The position numbers were made by a program, and so were the translations under genes. A stretch of 64,000 nt of DNA, taken from Psychrobacter sp. JCM 18900 (GTDB lineage Bacteria; Pseudomonadota; Gammaproteobacteria; Pseudomonadales; Moraxellaceae). Positions 56,781 through 64,000 of the stretch are shown here, piece after piece (the first letter of the stretch is position 1; the number at the start of each line of letters is the position of its first letter). The DNA lies in NCBI RefSeq assembly GCF_904846625.1, contig NZ_CAJHBL010000005.1:124001-188000 (forward strand), read 5' to 3'. The notes under the pieces are model-generated. The model worked only from the letters and a program-made list of their open reading frames with translations, was not told where the DNA came from and did no database searches.

Positions 56781-57953
56781 TTAACTGATGGGATTACCCC
56801 ATCCATTATCTTTGGCTAAAGAAAACGCATGATTGGCCGCTGGTACGCCAGCATAAATCGATACATGCATCAGCACCTGACGTAACTGATCTTCATTGAT
56901 ACCTAAACGATGCGCGGTACGTAAATGCAAGCCCAGCTCACCATCGCGTCCAAGGGCAGCCAATATGGCAGTGGTAATCATGCTTCTTTGTTGCACGGTC
57001 AAGCTAGGATCTCCCCACAGCTCTCCCCAAGCATTACGTGTGATGAATTGCTGAAAAGGTCCATCTAATGTTGTGGCATTCTTGGAGGCTTTGGTAACAT
57101 GGTCTTCACCAAGGATTCGCTTACGTTGTATAAGACCTTGCTCATAACCAATACCCGTCTGCCCAATAGAATCACGCATAGGGTTGTTTTGTATGTACTC
57201 GGCTAGCTGTTTGGGCATTTCAACTGCTGGCACGTGCGCCAACCCGTCAAATACGGTTAATTCAGCATCGGTAAAAGCTTCTTGGAGTCCGGCTAGCGTC
57301 GCAGGCGGTGTAGAGACATCTTCTCTACCTGCCAGTAAGGCAACCTTGCCTGTATAACTTGCTAAGTGTTCACGATTATCAACTTGCGCAATGGCTTCAC
57401 AAAGCTTGGCATAGCTCTCATCATCGTTGCGTGATAACTGTACTTGCCATCCAAGTAGTGCATCAGGGTTTTGTTTAATATACGCAGGTGCAAACCAGCG
57501 CGGGACAATCCCTTCAGCCATTTGAGCCAAGCCCAAACTGCGAACGTTGGCAGCGCGTTCAGTCCACGCCTCTGCTGTACCAATCACAGCACCTGTGTTG
57601 GTGAGCCAAACCTGCTCTAAAGATTCTGGCGAAATTTGGCACAGGCTTTGTCCAATCATGCCGCCAATAGAAGTACCAATGAAACTAAAGCTTTTAATAT
57701 CTAAAGCGATTGCTAAGCTGAGTACATCATAAGCCAACTGCTCTATCGTCAAATCTACACAGGCAGCGCCACTGCTGCCATGGCCCGGCAAGTCCCAACG
57801 TATGCAGCGATAATGACCATGTAGCTCATCACATACTTTGTCCCATACGTTACGGCTCATGCCTAACGGATGCGCCATAAACAATGCTGGCAAGTAGGTT
57901 TCACCACTATCTTGATAAGCAATAAGGTGTGTGTCTGTTGTCAAAAATGCCAT
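56781..57953 (-). CDS. pcaL: Fused 3-oxoadipate enol-lactonase / 4-carboxymuconolactone decarboxylase (PcaD-PcaC)
   Basis: This 390-residue fusion has an alpha/beta hydrolase at residues 1 to about 260 (RWDLPGHGSSG; nucleophile GTSIGGM near 95; Asp in GREDVSTPP; His in LAHVPAVEMP). A carboxymuconolactone decarboxylase domain follows to the end (NAWGELWGDPSLTVQQRSMITTAILAAL, MHVSIYAGVPAANHA). It catalyses two consecutive steps, decarboxylation and lactone hydrolysis. I chose ATG 57953, after AGGAGAATAATA; the track upstream overlaps pcaF. It lies 2 bp after the pcaF stop. In Acinetobacter these are two genes; fusion is better known from actinobacteria. Confidence 0.92.
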   Translation of the reverse strand: MAFLTTDTHLIAYQDSGETYLPALFMAHPLGMSRNVWDKVCDELHGHYRCIRWDLPGHGSSGAACVDLTIEQLAYDVLSLAIALDIKSFSFIGTSIGGMIGQSLCQISPESLEQVWLTNTGAVIGTAEAWTERAANVRSLGLAQMAEGIVPRWFAPAYIKQNPDALLGWQVQLSRNDDESYAKLCEAIAQVDNREHLASYTGKVALLAGREDVSTPPATLAGLQEAFTDAELTVFDGLAHVPAVEMPKQLAEYIQNNPMRDSIGQTGIGYEQGLIQRKRILGEDHVTKASKNATTLDGPFQQFITRNAWGELWGDPSLTVQQRSMITTAILAALGRDGELGLHLRTAHRLGINEDQLRQVLMHVSIYAGVPAANHAFSLAKDNGWGNPIS

Positions 57954-57955
57954 TA

Positions 57956-59164
57956 TTATTCTCCTGCTCTTGAAACCACCAAGGCAATACCTTGACCAAC
58001 GCCGATACACATCGTACAAAGTGCGCGGTCCTTTTTGGTACGTTGTAACTCATGAATAGCTGAAATCAGAATACGTGCACCAGAAGCGCCAAGTGGATGA
58101 CCTAAAGCAATAGAGCCACCTTTAGGATTCAGTCTTGGATCGCGATCCTCTAATCCTAGCTCTCTTGAACAGGCCAGTACTTGGGCAGAAAAAGCTTCGT
58201 TGAGCTCGATGATGTCGATATCGTCTAAACTAAGATTAAGACGCTTTAATAGTTTTTGAGTAGCTGGTACCGGACCGATACCCATAATAGTTGGTTCCAC
58301 GCCAGCAGTTGCCATCCCTTCGATTTTTGCCATTGGTGTTAGACCATATTTTTTTACGGCCGCTTCACTAGCGATTAACATGGCAGCAGCACCATCATTG
58401 ATGCCAGAAGCATTACCAGCGGTAATCGTCCCTCCTTCGTAGATAGGGCGCAGCTTTTCTAGAGCAGTTATATCGGTATTCGGACGTGGATGCTCGTCTG
58501 TATCGACGATCAACGCTTCTTTTTTGCGTCTCTCGATTGTGATAGGAGTAATTTCGGCCGCTAGACGTCCATCATCTTGTGCTTGAGCGGCTTTTTGTTG
58601 TGACCATACCGCAAAAGAATCTTGGTCTTCACGAGAGATATTATATTTTTCCGCTAGGTTTTCTGCGGTGCGTGGCATCGCTTCTGTGCCATACATGGCA
58701 TCCAGTTTTTTATTAATAAAACGCCAACCCATGGTTGTGTCTTGTAACGTTTGACGACGATCATAAGCACCCTCAGGCTTACCGATTACAAATGGTGCGC
58801 GGGTCATTGATTCAACACCGCCAGCGAGTGCCAGTTCCATCTCACCACTGACTATCGCCCGAAACGCCGTTCCTACTGCATCGAGGCCTGAGCCACATAG
58901 TCGATTAATAGTTGTCGCTGGTACATTTTCTGAGAGGCCTGATAACAAGCCACTCATGCGTGCAACGTTACGATTGTCTTCACCGCTTTGATTGGCACAC
59001 CCCATAAAGCTGTCTTCTATCGCACTATGGTCAAAGTCAGGTGCATCATCGAGCACTGCCTTTATTACTTGTGCTAATAGATCATCAGGACGAATATCAG
59101 CCAATGCGCCGCCATACCGACCTACTGCTGATCTTTTTGGATGACAAATATAGACTGCTGTCAT
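57956..59164 (-). CDS. pcaF: 3-oxoadipyl-CoA thiolase
   Basis: This 402-residue thiolase splits 3-oxoadipyl-CoA to succinyl-CoA and acetyl-CoA. It has catalytic Cys in NRLCGSGLDAVG near residue 91, His in GGSIALGHPLGASGAR near 355 and a second Cys in CTMCIGVGQGIAL near 385. It is first in the leftward operon pcaF-pcaDC-pcaH-pcaG-pobA-pcaI-pcaJ. The conserved operator-like sequence (59201-59245) begins 37 bp upstream of its start. Confidence 0.95.
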   Translation of the reverse strand: MTAVYICHPKRSAVGRYGGALADIRPDDLLAQVIKAVLDDAPDFDHSAIEDSFMGCANQSGEDNRNVARMSGLLSGLSENVPATTINRLCGSGLDAVGTAFRAIVSGEMELALAGGVESMTRAPFVIGKPEGAYDRRQTLQDTTMGWRFINKKLDAMYGTEAMPRTAENLAEKYNISREDQDSFAVWSQQKAAQAQDDGRLAAEITPITIERRKKEALIVDTDEHPRPNTDITALEKLRPIYEGGTITAGNASGINDGAAAMLIASEAAVKKYGLTPMAKIEGMATAGVEPTIMGIGPVPATQKLLKRLNLSLDDIDIIELNEAFSAQVLACSRELGLEDRDPRLNPKGGSIALGHPLGASGARILISAIHELQRTKKDRALCTMCIGVGQGIALVVSRAGE

Positions 59165-59200
59165 ATCTTGCTCCTAGATTATTTAATGATATACTGTATT

Positions 59201-59245
59201 TGTTCTTAATTAGAATTATTGTTCGTATAGTGAATTAAACTATAC
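59201..59245. promoter_or_regulatory. Operator-like sequence upstream of pcaF (copy 1)
   Basis: The sequence begins TGTTCTTAATTAGAATTA, continues with TGTTCGTATAGTGAA and ends with ACTATAC. About 35 of 45 positions match the sequence at 62548-62592. Each copy contains TTCT-N5-AGAA and TGTTC-N5-(T/A)TGAA-like inverted pairs. The layout of several TGTTC half-sites resembles operators of PcaU/PobR-type IclR regulators, and an IclR gene is in the window (62835). Binding is inferred. Confidence 0.55.
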
Positions 59246-59291
59246 GTTTTATTGGCTTTTGTCAACAAGATTTGCTTTTTTTCCAAAATAA

Positions 59292-59317
59292 AAAACCCAC
59301 GCTAATTCGTGGGTTTT
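59292..59317 (-). terminator. Terminator of the aldolase-TauD unit
   Basis: AAAACCCACG pairs with CGTGGGTTTT around a 6-nt loop. On the minus strand a T-rich tract (TTTTTTATTTT) follows. It separates the aldolase gene (ending 59382) from the pcaF operon. Confidence 0.88.
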
Positions 59318-59381
59318 CATTGCTAAAAATTCTACTAATCTATGTAAGCAAACTGACAAAACATCAGGAAGAACAAGTAGT

Positions 59382-60161
59382 TTATCTTATCCAGTTAGGA
59401 TCAATCCGATTCATCAACCGATAGTATGCTGGCCATTCAGGTAGCCTAACTTGGGCACCAGCTTGCGCCTCACCGCCCTCGAACTGCTCTCTGGTTTTAA
59501 TCATTGCTTCATCACTGGCTTGAAGTAATTTACCACCAGAAGCCATTGCTTTTAGCTGAACCTCACAGCCTTGTATAATTTGGTACATTCGCATGAATGC
59601 CCATGACACATCAGGGCCAGTGGTAATAACACCGTGGTTGTTGAGCATGAGCGTGTGATTGTCAATACCAATTGACTCAACAAGTCGCTCTTGTTCTGTT
59701 GCATCCAATACAATGCCTTCAAAAGGATGATAACCAATACGGTCATGGAACATATACGCTTCCTGGAATAAAGGTATAAAACCACACTCCAAAGCACTAA
59801 CTGCCTGTAAATCTGTATTGTGAGTGTGCATCACACAGTGAATATCAGGGCGACCTTTATGGATGGCAGTATGAATGACGTTGCCCGCTTTATTGATCGG
59901 AAACGGTGAGTCATCAAGTTTATTACCATCAAAATCTATTTTTACCAGATTTGAGGGGGTGATTTCGCTATATAAAAGCCCGAATGCATTAATCAGTAAA
60001 TGATCTGTACCCGGAATTCGATATGAGATATGGTTATAAACTTGTGTGGTCCAGCCATAGTAGTCAACCATTCTATAGCATAATGCCAGCTCAATTCTCG
60101 CCTGCCACTCATGTTCACTATAGCCAGGCGGCGTTACTATTGATTCAAAAATATCTTTCAT
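59382..60161 (-). CDS. Class II aldolase/adducin-family protein
   Basis: This 259-residue protein has the metal-site His pair in MHTHNTDLQAVSALE near residue 110 and the NNHGVITTGPDVSWAF segment near 175, as in fuculose-phosphate aldolase and aromatic ring-related decarboxylases/aldolases. The substrate is not readable. It starts 14 bp after the TauD gene stop and ends with a strong terminator, so the two form one transcript. AAAAAGGATGGCTTA precedes the ATG. Confidence 0.88.
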   Translation of the reverse strand: MKDIFESIVTPPGYSEHEWQARIELALCYRMVDYYGWTTQVYNHISYRIPGTDHLLINAFGLLYSEITPSNLVKIDFDGNKLDDSPFPINKAGNVIHTAIHKGRPDIHCVMHTHNTDLQAVSALECGFIPLFQEAYMFHDRIGYHPFEGIVLDATEQERLVESIGIDNHTLMLNNHGVITTGPDVSWAFMRMYQIIQGCEVQLKAMASGGKLLQASDEAMIKTREQFEGGEAQAGAQVRLPEWPAYYRLMNRIDPNWIR

Positions 60162-60175
60162 TAAGCCATCCTTTT

Positions 60176-61093
60176 TTATTCTGGTTTTTCGCCCATGACG
60201 ACTGCCCGATACATCTCTCTTCTGTAACCATCATAGTCATTAAACGCCTGATGCAAGCAGATTCGGTTATCCCACATGATAACCGTATTGTTATACCACT
60301 TAAGTCTGCAAACAAAAGACTCTTGGGTCACAAAACCTGCTAAGAAATCCAGTAGAGGACGTGACTCTTCTTCTGTCATACCTTCGATACCGCAGGCATA
60401 GGTTTTGTCTACATACAGTGATTTTTCGCCCGATACAGGATGTGTTCTAACCAGCGGATGATAAGATCCTTCAATCATTTTTTGTGTATCGACATCAAGC
60501 TCTAAACTACCTAATTCACCAGATTTTCTTTGCTGTGATTGTTTTTCAGCTTGCATAGAGCTCACAACGTGTTTAGCACTCATCCACACTTTAAGAGGGG
60601 CTATCATCTCTTTCATTGCTGGACTTAAGCTATTGTATGCGAGTACAGAGTTTGCAAATAAGGTATCACCGCCATATGGAGGCATATCTTTACCATAGTT
60701 GATCGCGATTGCAGGCGGGCAGTCTAAAAAAGCGGAATCTGTGTGCCAGCCACTGCCAAACACCATTTTTGTTTCAACAGTTGCTTCTTTGATGACCGGC
60801 TGGATGTTCTTATGCCCCTCTACACCTTTGGTATAGGCATCTGTTCCAAAATCACCAAATCTGAGCGTTATATTTTCATGATCCGTAAAAGAGATATCTT
60901 GCTCCCTAAAGAAGATAAGCTTATGCCTATACAAGGCCGCTTCGATCTCAGCAAAAGCGTAGTCGCTCACATTACTGAGATCTACGCCTTGTATCTCTGC
61001 TCCCATAGCTGCCGCTAAAGGAATAGCGGTAATATGCTTATAGTCTTTTGCGCCATTGTCAAACAGTCCGGTTGGATGTGTAATACTCTTCAT
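60176..61093 (-). CDS. TauD/TfdA-family 2-oxoglutarate-dependent dioxygenase
   Basis: This 305-residue non-haem Fe(II) enzyme has the H-x-D pair in GWHTDSAFLD near residue 116, distal His probably in MWDNRICLHQAFNDY near 277 or HPVSGEKSL near 220, and the Arg in YRREMYRAVVMGEKPE for 2-oxoglutarate. Family members cleave alkyl ethers (TfdA) or C-S/C-N bonds. With the aldolase and the nearby TRAP binding protein, it may liberate a phenolic or amino-acid product that enters the aromatic pathway; this is inference. AAAGGATT precedes the ATG. Confidence 0.9.
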   Translation of the reverse strand: MKSITHPTGLFDNGAKDYKHITAIPLAAAMGAEIQGVDLSNVSDYAFAEIEAALYRHKLIFFREQDISFTDHENITLRFGDFGTDAYTKGVEGHKNIQPVIKEATVETKMVFGSGWHTDSAFLDCPPAIAINYGKDMPPYGGDTLFANSVLAYNSLSPAMKEMIAPLKVWMSAKHVVSSMQAEKQSQQRKSGELGSLELDVDTQKMIEGSYHPLVRTHPVSGEKSLYVDKTYACGIEGMTEEESRPLLDFLAGFVTQESFVCRLKWYNNTVIMWDNRICLHQAFNDYDGYRREMYRAVVMGEKPE

Positions 61094-61300
61094 AATTTTA
61101 ATCCTTTAAAATTTTTTGTTGATTTTTATCAACTGTCGAATAGGAGACCAAAAAATACTTTTTTAGAGATAATCCCTTGTCAATCTTGAAAGTCACGCTT
61201 AGGCTCACCGCTTACAGCTAGTAAAAGGCTACATATTGGACAATCATTATGATTATCTACAATAATGTTGACTGTATACATGAGGACTACCTGACATTGT

Positions 61301-62359
61301 TTAAGCTTTACAGCCTGCACTGACCGTTTGTACCTTTTCGTAGATACCATCAGCATCTAAACCTAATGCTTTAACATCACTCAGATATTTCTGAGTGCCT
61401 TGCAACAAAGGTCCTTTCCAATCAGGATTATTGAGCGGATCAGGAATGTCAACCATGATATGTCCAGCAGCACGCGCTTCTGCCATATATTTAGCATCTT
61501 CTCTATCTGTTACTTCGCCTACCAAATCAGACATCACTCTTCCTGAATTGTCATCTAGGACTTTTTTAAGGTCATCAGGTAAATTCTCATATTTATTTTT
61601 GTTCATGGTCACGAGCAATGCTGAATTATAAAAAGGTATGTTGGTGTGTGCTTTAGTTAACTCGACCAGTCTAAAGTCACCCGTTGGCTGCCAAGGAAAG
61701 CTGAGGCCATCAATCACGCCACGCTGTAATGAGGTGTAGATATCATTAGCTGGAAGACCCACTGGTGTGCCGCCAGTGGCTTCAATGATATCGCCTGCAA
61801 TGGCTGATGGTCGACGAATACGCAAGCCCTTCATATCAGAAGGAACACGGATGGGTTCACCAACCGTATGAATTGCAGCCGGTCCTGCGCCCATGAGAAG
61901 TAACAAATGCGTATCTTCATATTCATTGGCGATAGTGCCATCGTCATAAAGTGTTTGTAGAATGCAGCCCATTTGGGTGGCAGAATTTGAAAGGCCGGGA
62001 AGCTCAGCAATCTGTGTGAGTGGAAAACGACCAGCACTGTAGCCGTGTGCCTGAGAGCCAATATCAATGACGCCTTTAGCAGCAGAATCATACATCACGT
62101 CTGGCTTGCTCAGCGTTGCTGATGGATAAATCTCAACCTTTAACTGGCCATTAGATTCCGTCTCAATTTTTTTTGCCCATGGCTCAAAGACTTCAACATG
62201 CATCGCAGAGGTTGCAGGCCAAAAGTGTGAGAATCTTAAAACGGTGGTTTCAGTTTCAGAGCTTTGCTCATTTGATTGACTAGAACACCCTACCATGCCT
62301 AATGCCAAGGCTATCAGTACGGACATGCTCTTCATTTTGACATTGTCTTTGATTTTCAT
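61301..62359 (-). CDS. dctP: Second TRAP transporter solute-binding lipoprotein (DctP family)
   Basis: This 352-residue protein has a lipobox ending GMVGCSS. It is strongly related to the DctP at 47883 (LRFSHFWPATS, GRFPLTQIAELPGLSNSATQ, GTPVGLPANDIYTSLQRGVIDG). I chose ATG 62359, after AAGGAAAG; the frame further up to 62431 has no ribosome binding site. No second DctQM pair is in the window, so both binding proteins may share the permease at 50684-52497. An operator-like copy at 62548 lies 189 bp upstream. Confidence 0.93.
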   Translation of the reverse strand: MKIKDNVKMKSMSVLIALALGMVGCSSQSNEQSSETETTVLRFSHFWPATSAMHVEVFEPWAKKIETESNGQLKVEIYPSATLSKPDVMYDSAAKGVIDIGSQAHGYSAGRFPLTQIAELPGLSNSATQMGCILQTLYDDGTIANEYEDTHLLLLMGAGPAAIHTVGEPIRVPSDMKGLRIRRPSAIAGDIIEATGGTPVGLPANDIYTSLQRGVIDGLSFPWQPTGDFRLVELTKAHTNIPFYNSALLVTMNKNKYENLPDDLKKVLDDNSGRVMSDLVGEVTDREDAKYMAEARAAGHIMVDIPDPLNNPDWKGPLLQGTQKYLSDVKALGLDADGIYEKVQTVSAGCKA

Positions 62360-62547
62360 TTGTATACTTTCCTTGTATATAAACAATACATGAGTCAGCT
62401 TGAAGGCGGTCAATGCCAACTGCTCTACCATCCTTGGCGCTGCAGTAATATATTATGAATCTATTAAAGGTAACCTGTCCTTTTAAAGTAAAAAGGCAGA
62501 TGGCAGCAAATAATTATCTCAATTTTCTTGATAAATATGATATTATT

Positions 62548-62592
62548 TGTTCTTTATTAGAATTAATGTTCATATTATGAACTTCAATATAC
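62548..62592. promoter_or_regulatory. Operator-like sequence upstream of the TRAP gene (copy 2)
   Basis: TGTTCTTTATTAGAATTA is followed by TGTTCATATTATGAAC and ends with AATATAC. GTTCATA-T-TATGAAC is a perfect 15-bp palindrome. The same layout is found upstream of pcaF at 59201. Shared operators over two leftward units imply a common regulator, perhaps the IclR protein. Confidence 0.6.
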
Positions 62593-62707
62593 TGTCCTTT
62601 TACCATGCTGTCAATAATTTATCTTTTAGAAAATACAATTGTTTTGAGTGAGGAAACAGTCATTTTAATCCTAACTCTTGGCTGCTTAGGTTTACTAAAA
62701 GACAAAA

Positions 62708-62752
62708 AAAAGGTTTCCAATGCAATTTTATATAAAGCATTGGAAACCTTTT
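62708..62752 (-). terminator. Terminator of the IclR gene
   Basis: AAAAGGTTTCCAATGC at 62708-62723 pairs perfectly (16 bp) with 62737-62752. On the minus strand TTTTTTT follows. Confidence 0.9.
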
Positions 62753-62834
62753 CATGATGCCCATTCAATCGTGATTTCTATCTACTCACAATGTCGTATA
62801 AACTCAGACAGGTGGCAACATTTAGCTCGGCTGA

Positions 62835-63632
62835 CTAGATATAATACGTTTGGATTTTTTCAGCGCAATCACGCAATATGGGCAAAAACTCTTTAATAAG
62901 CGTCTCTTTTGACACGCGCATGGCATTGGTACTGATATTGATAGCACCGATGAGTTCATCATTTGATTTATAAACAGGCAGTGCAAGGGATCGCAGCCCA
63001 GTATCAAGCTCTTGATCGACAACCACGTATTGCTCGTCATGAGCGGCACTTAACATGTTTTTGAATTGTTCACGATCAATGATACTAAAGGGTGTATACG
63101 CGTTTAGCTCGATTTTGTCGACATAATCTTCACGCTCATCTTCGGGCAGGTTAGCCAAGATAGCACGGCCCATAGAGGTGTAAGCGACAGGAAGCCGAGT
63201 ACCGATAGAGAGCGAAATAGATAGCAGGCGATGCTTTGCAGCAGACCGTGCGATATAAACCACTTCATCATCATCTAGTACGGCAAAGGAACAAGATTCA
63301 CCCGTTTTTTCGGTCACACGTTCGAGATAGAACTGCACGATGTCGTGATGATGCGCACTACTTAGATAGCTCGAGCCAATACTGAGCGTTTTGGGAGAGA
63401 GTTTGAATTGGCGCTTATCCTTATGAACATAGCCTAACGCATGCAGCGTCAGCAGATAGCGCCGCGCTTTTGCTCTGTCCATATTGGTACATTCGGCAAC
63501 TTCACTCAGCGTCATCGTCGAATGGTTGTCATCAAACGCTCGCAGAACACTTAGTCCACCTGCGAGAGACGTCACGAAATCTGGACTATCAAAGGGTATT
63601 TTCTTATCTTGTTTCATAGATATATTATTCAT
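62835..63632 (-). CDS. IclR-family transcriptional regulator (PcaR/PcaU/PobR-like)
   Basis: This 265-residue regulator has an N-terminal winged helix (residues about 20-85; LSVLRAFDDNHSTMTLSEVAECTNMDRAKARRYLLTLHALGYV) and the IclR effector domain (about 90-260) with GTRLPVAYTSMGRAILA and LDTGLRSLALPVYKSNDELIGAINIS. This is the PcaR/PcaU/PobR type, which responds to beta-ketoadipate, protocatechuate or 4-hydroxybenzoate. I chose ATG 63632; the frame begins at a TTG 9 bp earlier. It is divergent from pcaB with only 24 bp between the starts, as expected for a regulator of pca genes. Confidence 0.93.
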   Translation of the reverse strand: MNNISMKQDKKIPFDSPDFVTSLAGGLSVLRAFDDNHSTMTLSEVAECTNMDRAKARRYLLTLHALGYVHKDKRQFKLSPKTLSIGSSYLSSAHHHDIVQFYLERVTEKTGESCSFAVLDDDEVVYIARSAAKHRLLSISLSIGTRLPVAYTSMGRAILANLPEDEREDYVDKIELNAYTPFSIIDREQFKNMLSAAHDEQYVVVDQELDTGLRSLALPVYKSNDELIGAINISTNAMRVSKETLIKEFLPILRDCAEKIQTYYI

Positions 63633-63656
63633 ACTTATCAAAGTTAGGGATTCTAA

Positions 63657-64000
63657 ATGAAAATCAATCGATTAATCAATCAGCCTTTTGTACATTCTGA
63701 TGTTGCCAATTCGTTTTCTGATCGGGCTTTCGTTCAAGCCATGTTAGATTTTGAGTTAACCGTGCTAGAAGTTCGAGAGAAAAATCAGCTTATCCCAAAA
63801 AACAACTTTCAACAATCCCGGCAAGCGTTAGCCTTAGAATTGTTTGATATTGACGCCATTGGAAAACAAACGTATTTGGGCGGTAACGCTGCTATTCCTT
63901 TCGTGTCACAAGCAAAGTCTTTACTTCCAGCCGATATAAAACCGTTCTTTCATCAAACACTGACCAGTCAGGATGTGATTGATACCGCAATGATGATGAT
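63657..64000 (+). CDS. pcaB: 3-carboxy-cis,cis-muconate cycloisomerase (N-terminal part; cut by window edge)
   Basis: An open frame starts at ATG 63657, preceded by AGGGA, and runs off the window (114 codons). The protein reads MKINRLINQPFVHSDVANSF..., with LGGNAAIPFV and HQTLTSQDVIDTAMMM at the end; the S-Q-D segment is the fumarase/aspartase-superfamily motif found in PcaB. It cycloisomerises 3-carboxymuconate to 4-carboxymuconolactone, the step between PcaGH and PcaDC. It is divergent from the IclR gene. Confidence 0.92.
   Translation, partial: MKINRLINQPFVHSDVANSFSDRAFVQAMLDFELTVLEVREKNQLIPKNNFQQSRQALALELFDIDAIGKQTYLGGNAAIPFVSQAKSLLPADIKPFFHQTLTSQDVIDTAMMM

Larger units (their letters stand above)
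62360..62834. other. Intergenic region between the TRAP gene and the IclR gene
   Basis: This 475-bp gap contains the operator-like sequence at 62548-62592 and the terminator at 62708-62752. Between them nothing else is found, and 62360-62547 is the leader of the TRAP gene. Confidence 0.5.

Noticed and set aside
61118..61133. Palindrome GTTGAT-TTTT-ATCAAC upstream of the TauD gene
   Set aside because: It is short, AT-rich and has no second copy; it could be an operator but cannot be supported.
61242..61254. 13-bp palindrome AATCAT-T-ATGATT
   Set aside because: Expected by chance in AT-rich spacer; no second copy was seen.

Overview
The window reads as chromosome of a gamma-proteobacterium of the family Moraxellaceae, most likely Psychrobacter. 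This is inferred from the AT-leaning base composition, from RecB/RecC proteins of about 1500 residues with low-complexity Asn/Gln/Asp inserts, and from an Acinetobacter-type protocatechuate branch. No 16S rRNA gene is present, so the genus is an inference.

Region 1 (1-12150) is core chromosome. It holds recD (cut by the window edge), recB and recC in one leftward operon, with a 170-bp MITE-like element between recC and recB. Two rightward hypothetical genes follow, one resembling a membrane-anchored periplasmic binding protein, and then tRNA-Arg(CCT).

Region 2 (12134-38091) is a 26-kb integrative island in the 3' end of tRNA-Arg(CCT). It is bounded by a 17-bp direct repeat (attL/attR), and TGTTGTTAAA arm-type repeats lie just inside both ends. 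It encodes a P4-type tyrosine integrase, then an alpA-orf-orf-orf-DUF927 helicase chain with overlapping starts. Two dense families of short repeats (TGGGACA and TTGGAACCAA) at the end of and behind the helicase gene could form a replication origin. The cargo is defensive: a type I restriction-modification locus (hsdM, hsdS, hsdR), a FRG-domain gene, several orphan genes, and an ATPase/HNH pair resembling Septu. Between hsdS and hsdR lie six extra genes. They are separated by three decayed copies of the hsdR 5' end and two of the hsdS 3' end, the scars expected if whole hsd units had been stacked and then deleted.

Region 3 (38092-64000) is a catabolic region, almost all transcribed leftward. 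It holds a dehalogenase-like hydrolase, a GMC oxidoreductase, an aldehyde dehydrogenase, a periplasmic copper amine oxidase, a benzoylformate-decarboxylase-like enzyme, a TRAP binding protein, a second aldehyde dehydrogenase and TRAP permeases. These are followed by pcaJ, pcaI, pobA, pcaG, pcaH, a pcaD-pcaC fusion and pcaF, then a class II aldolase, a TauD-type dioxygenase, a second TRAP binding protein, an IclR regulator and the start of pcaB. Taken together the enzymes could take a beta-hydroxylated aromatic amine (octopamine or noradrenaline type) to 4-hydroxybenzoate or protocatechuate and then into the beta-ketoadipate pathway. A roughly 45-bp operator-like sequence is shared by the pcaF operon and the second TRAP gene and probably marks a common regulator.
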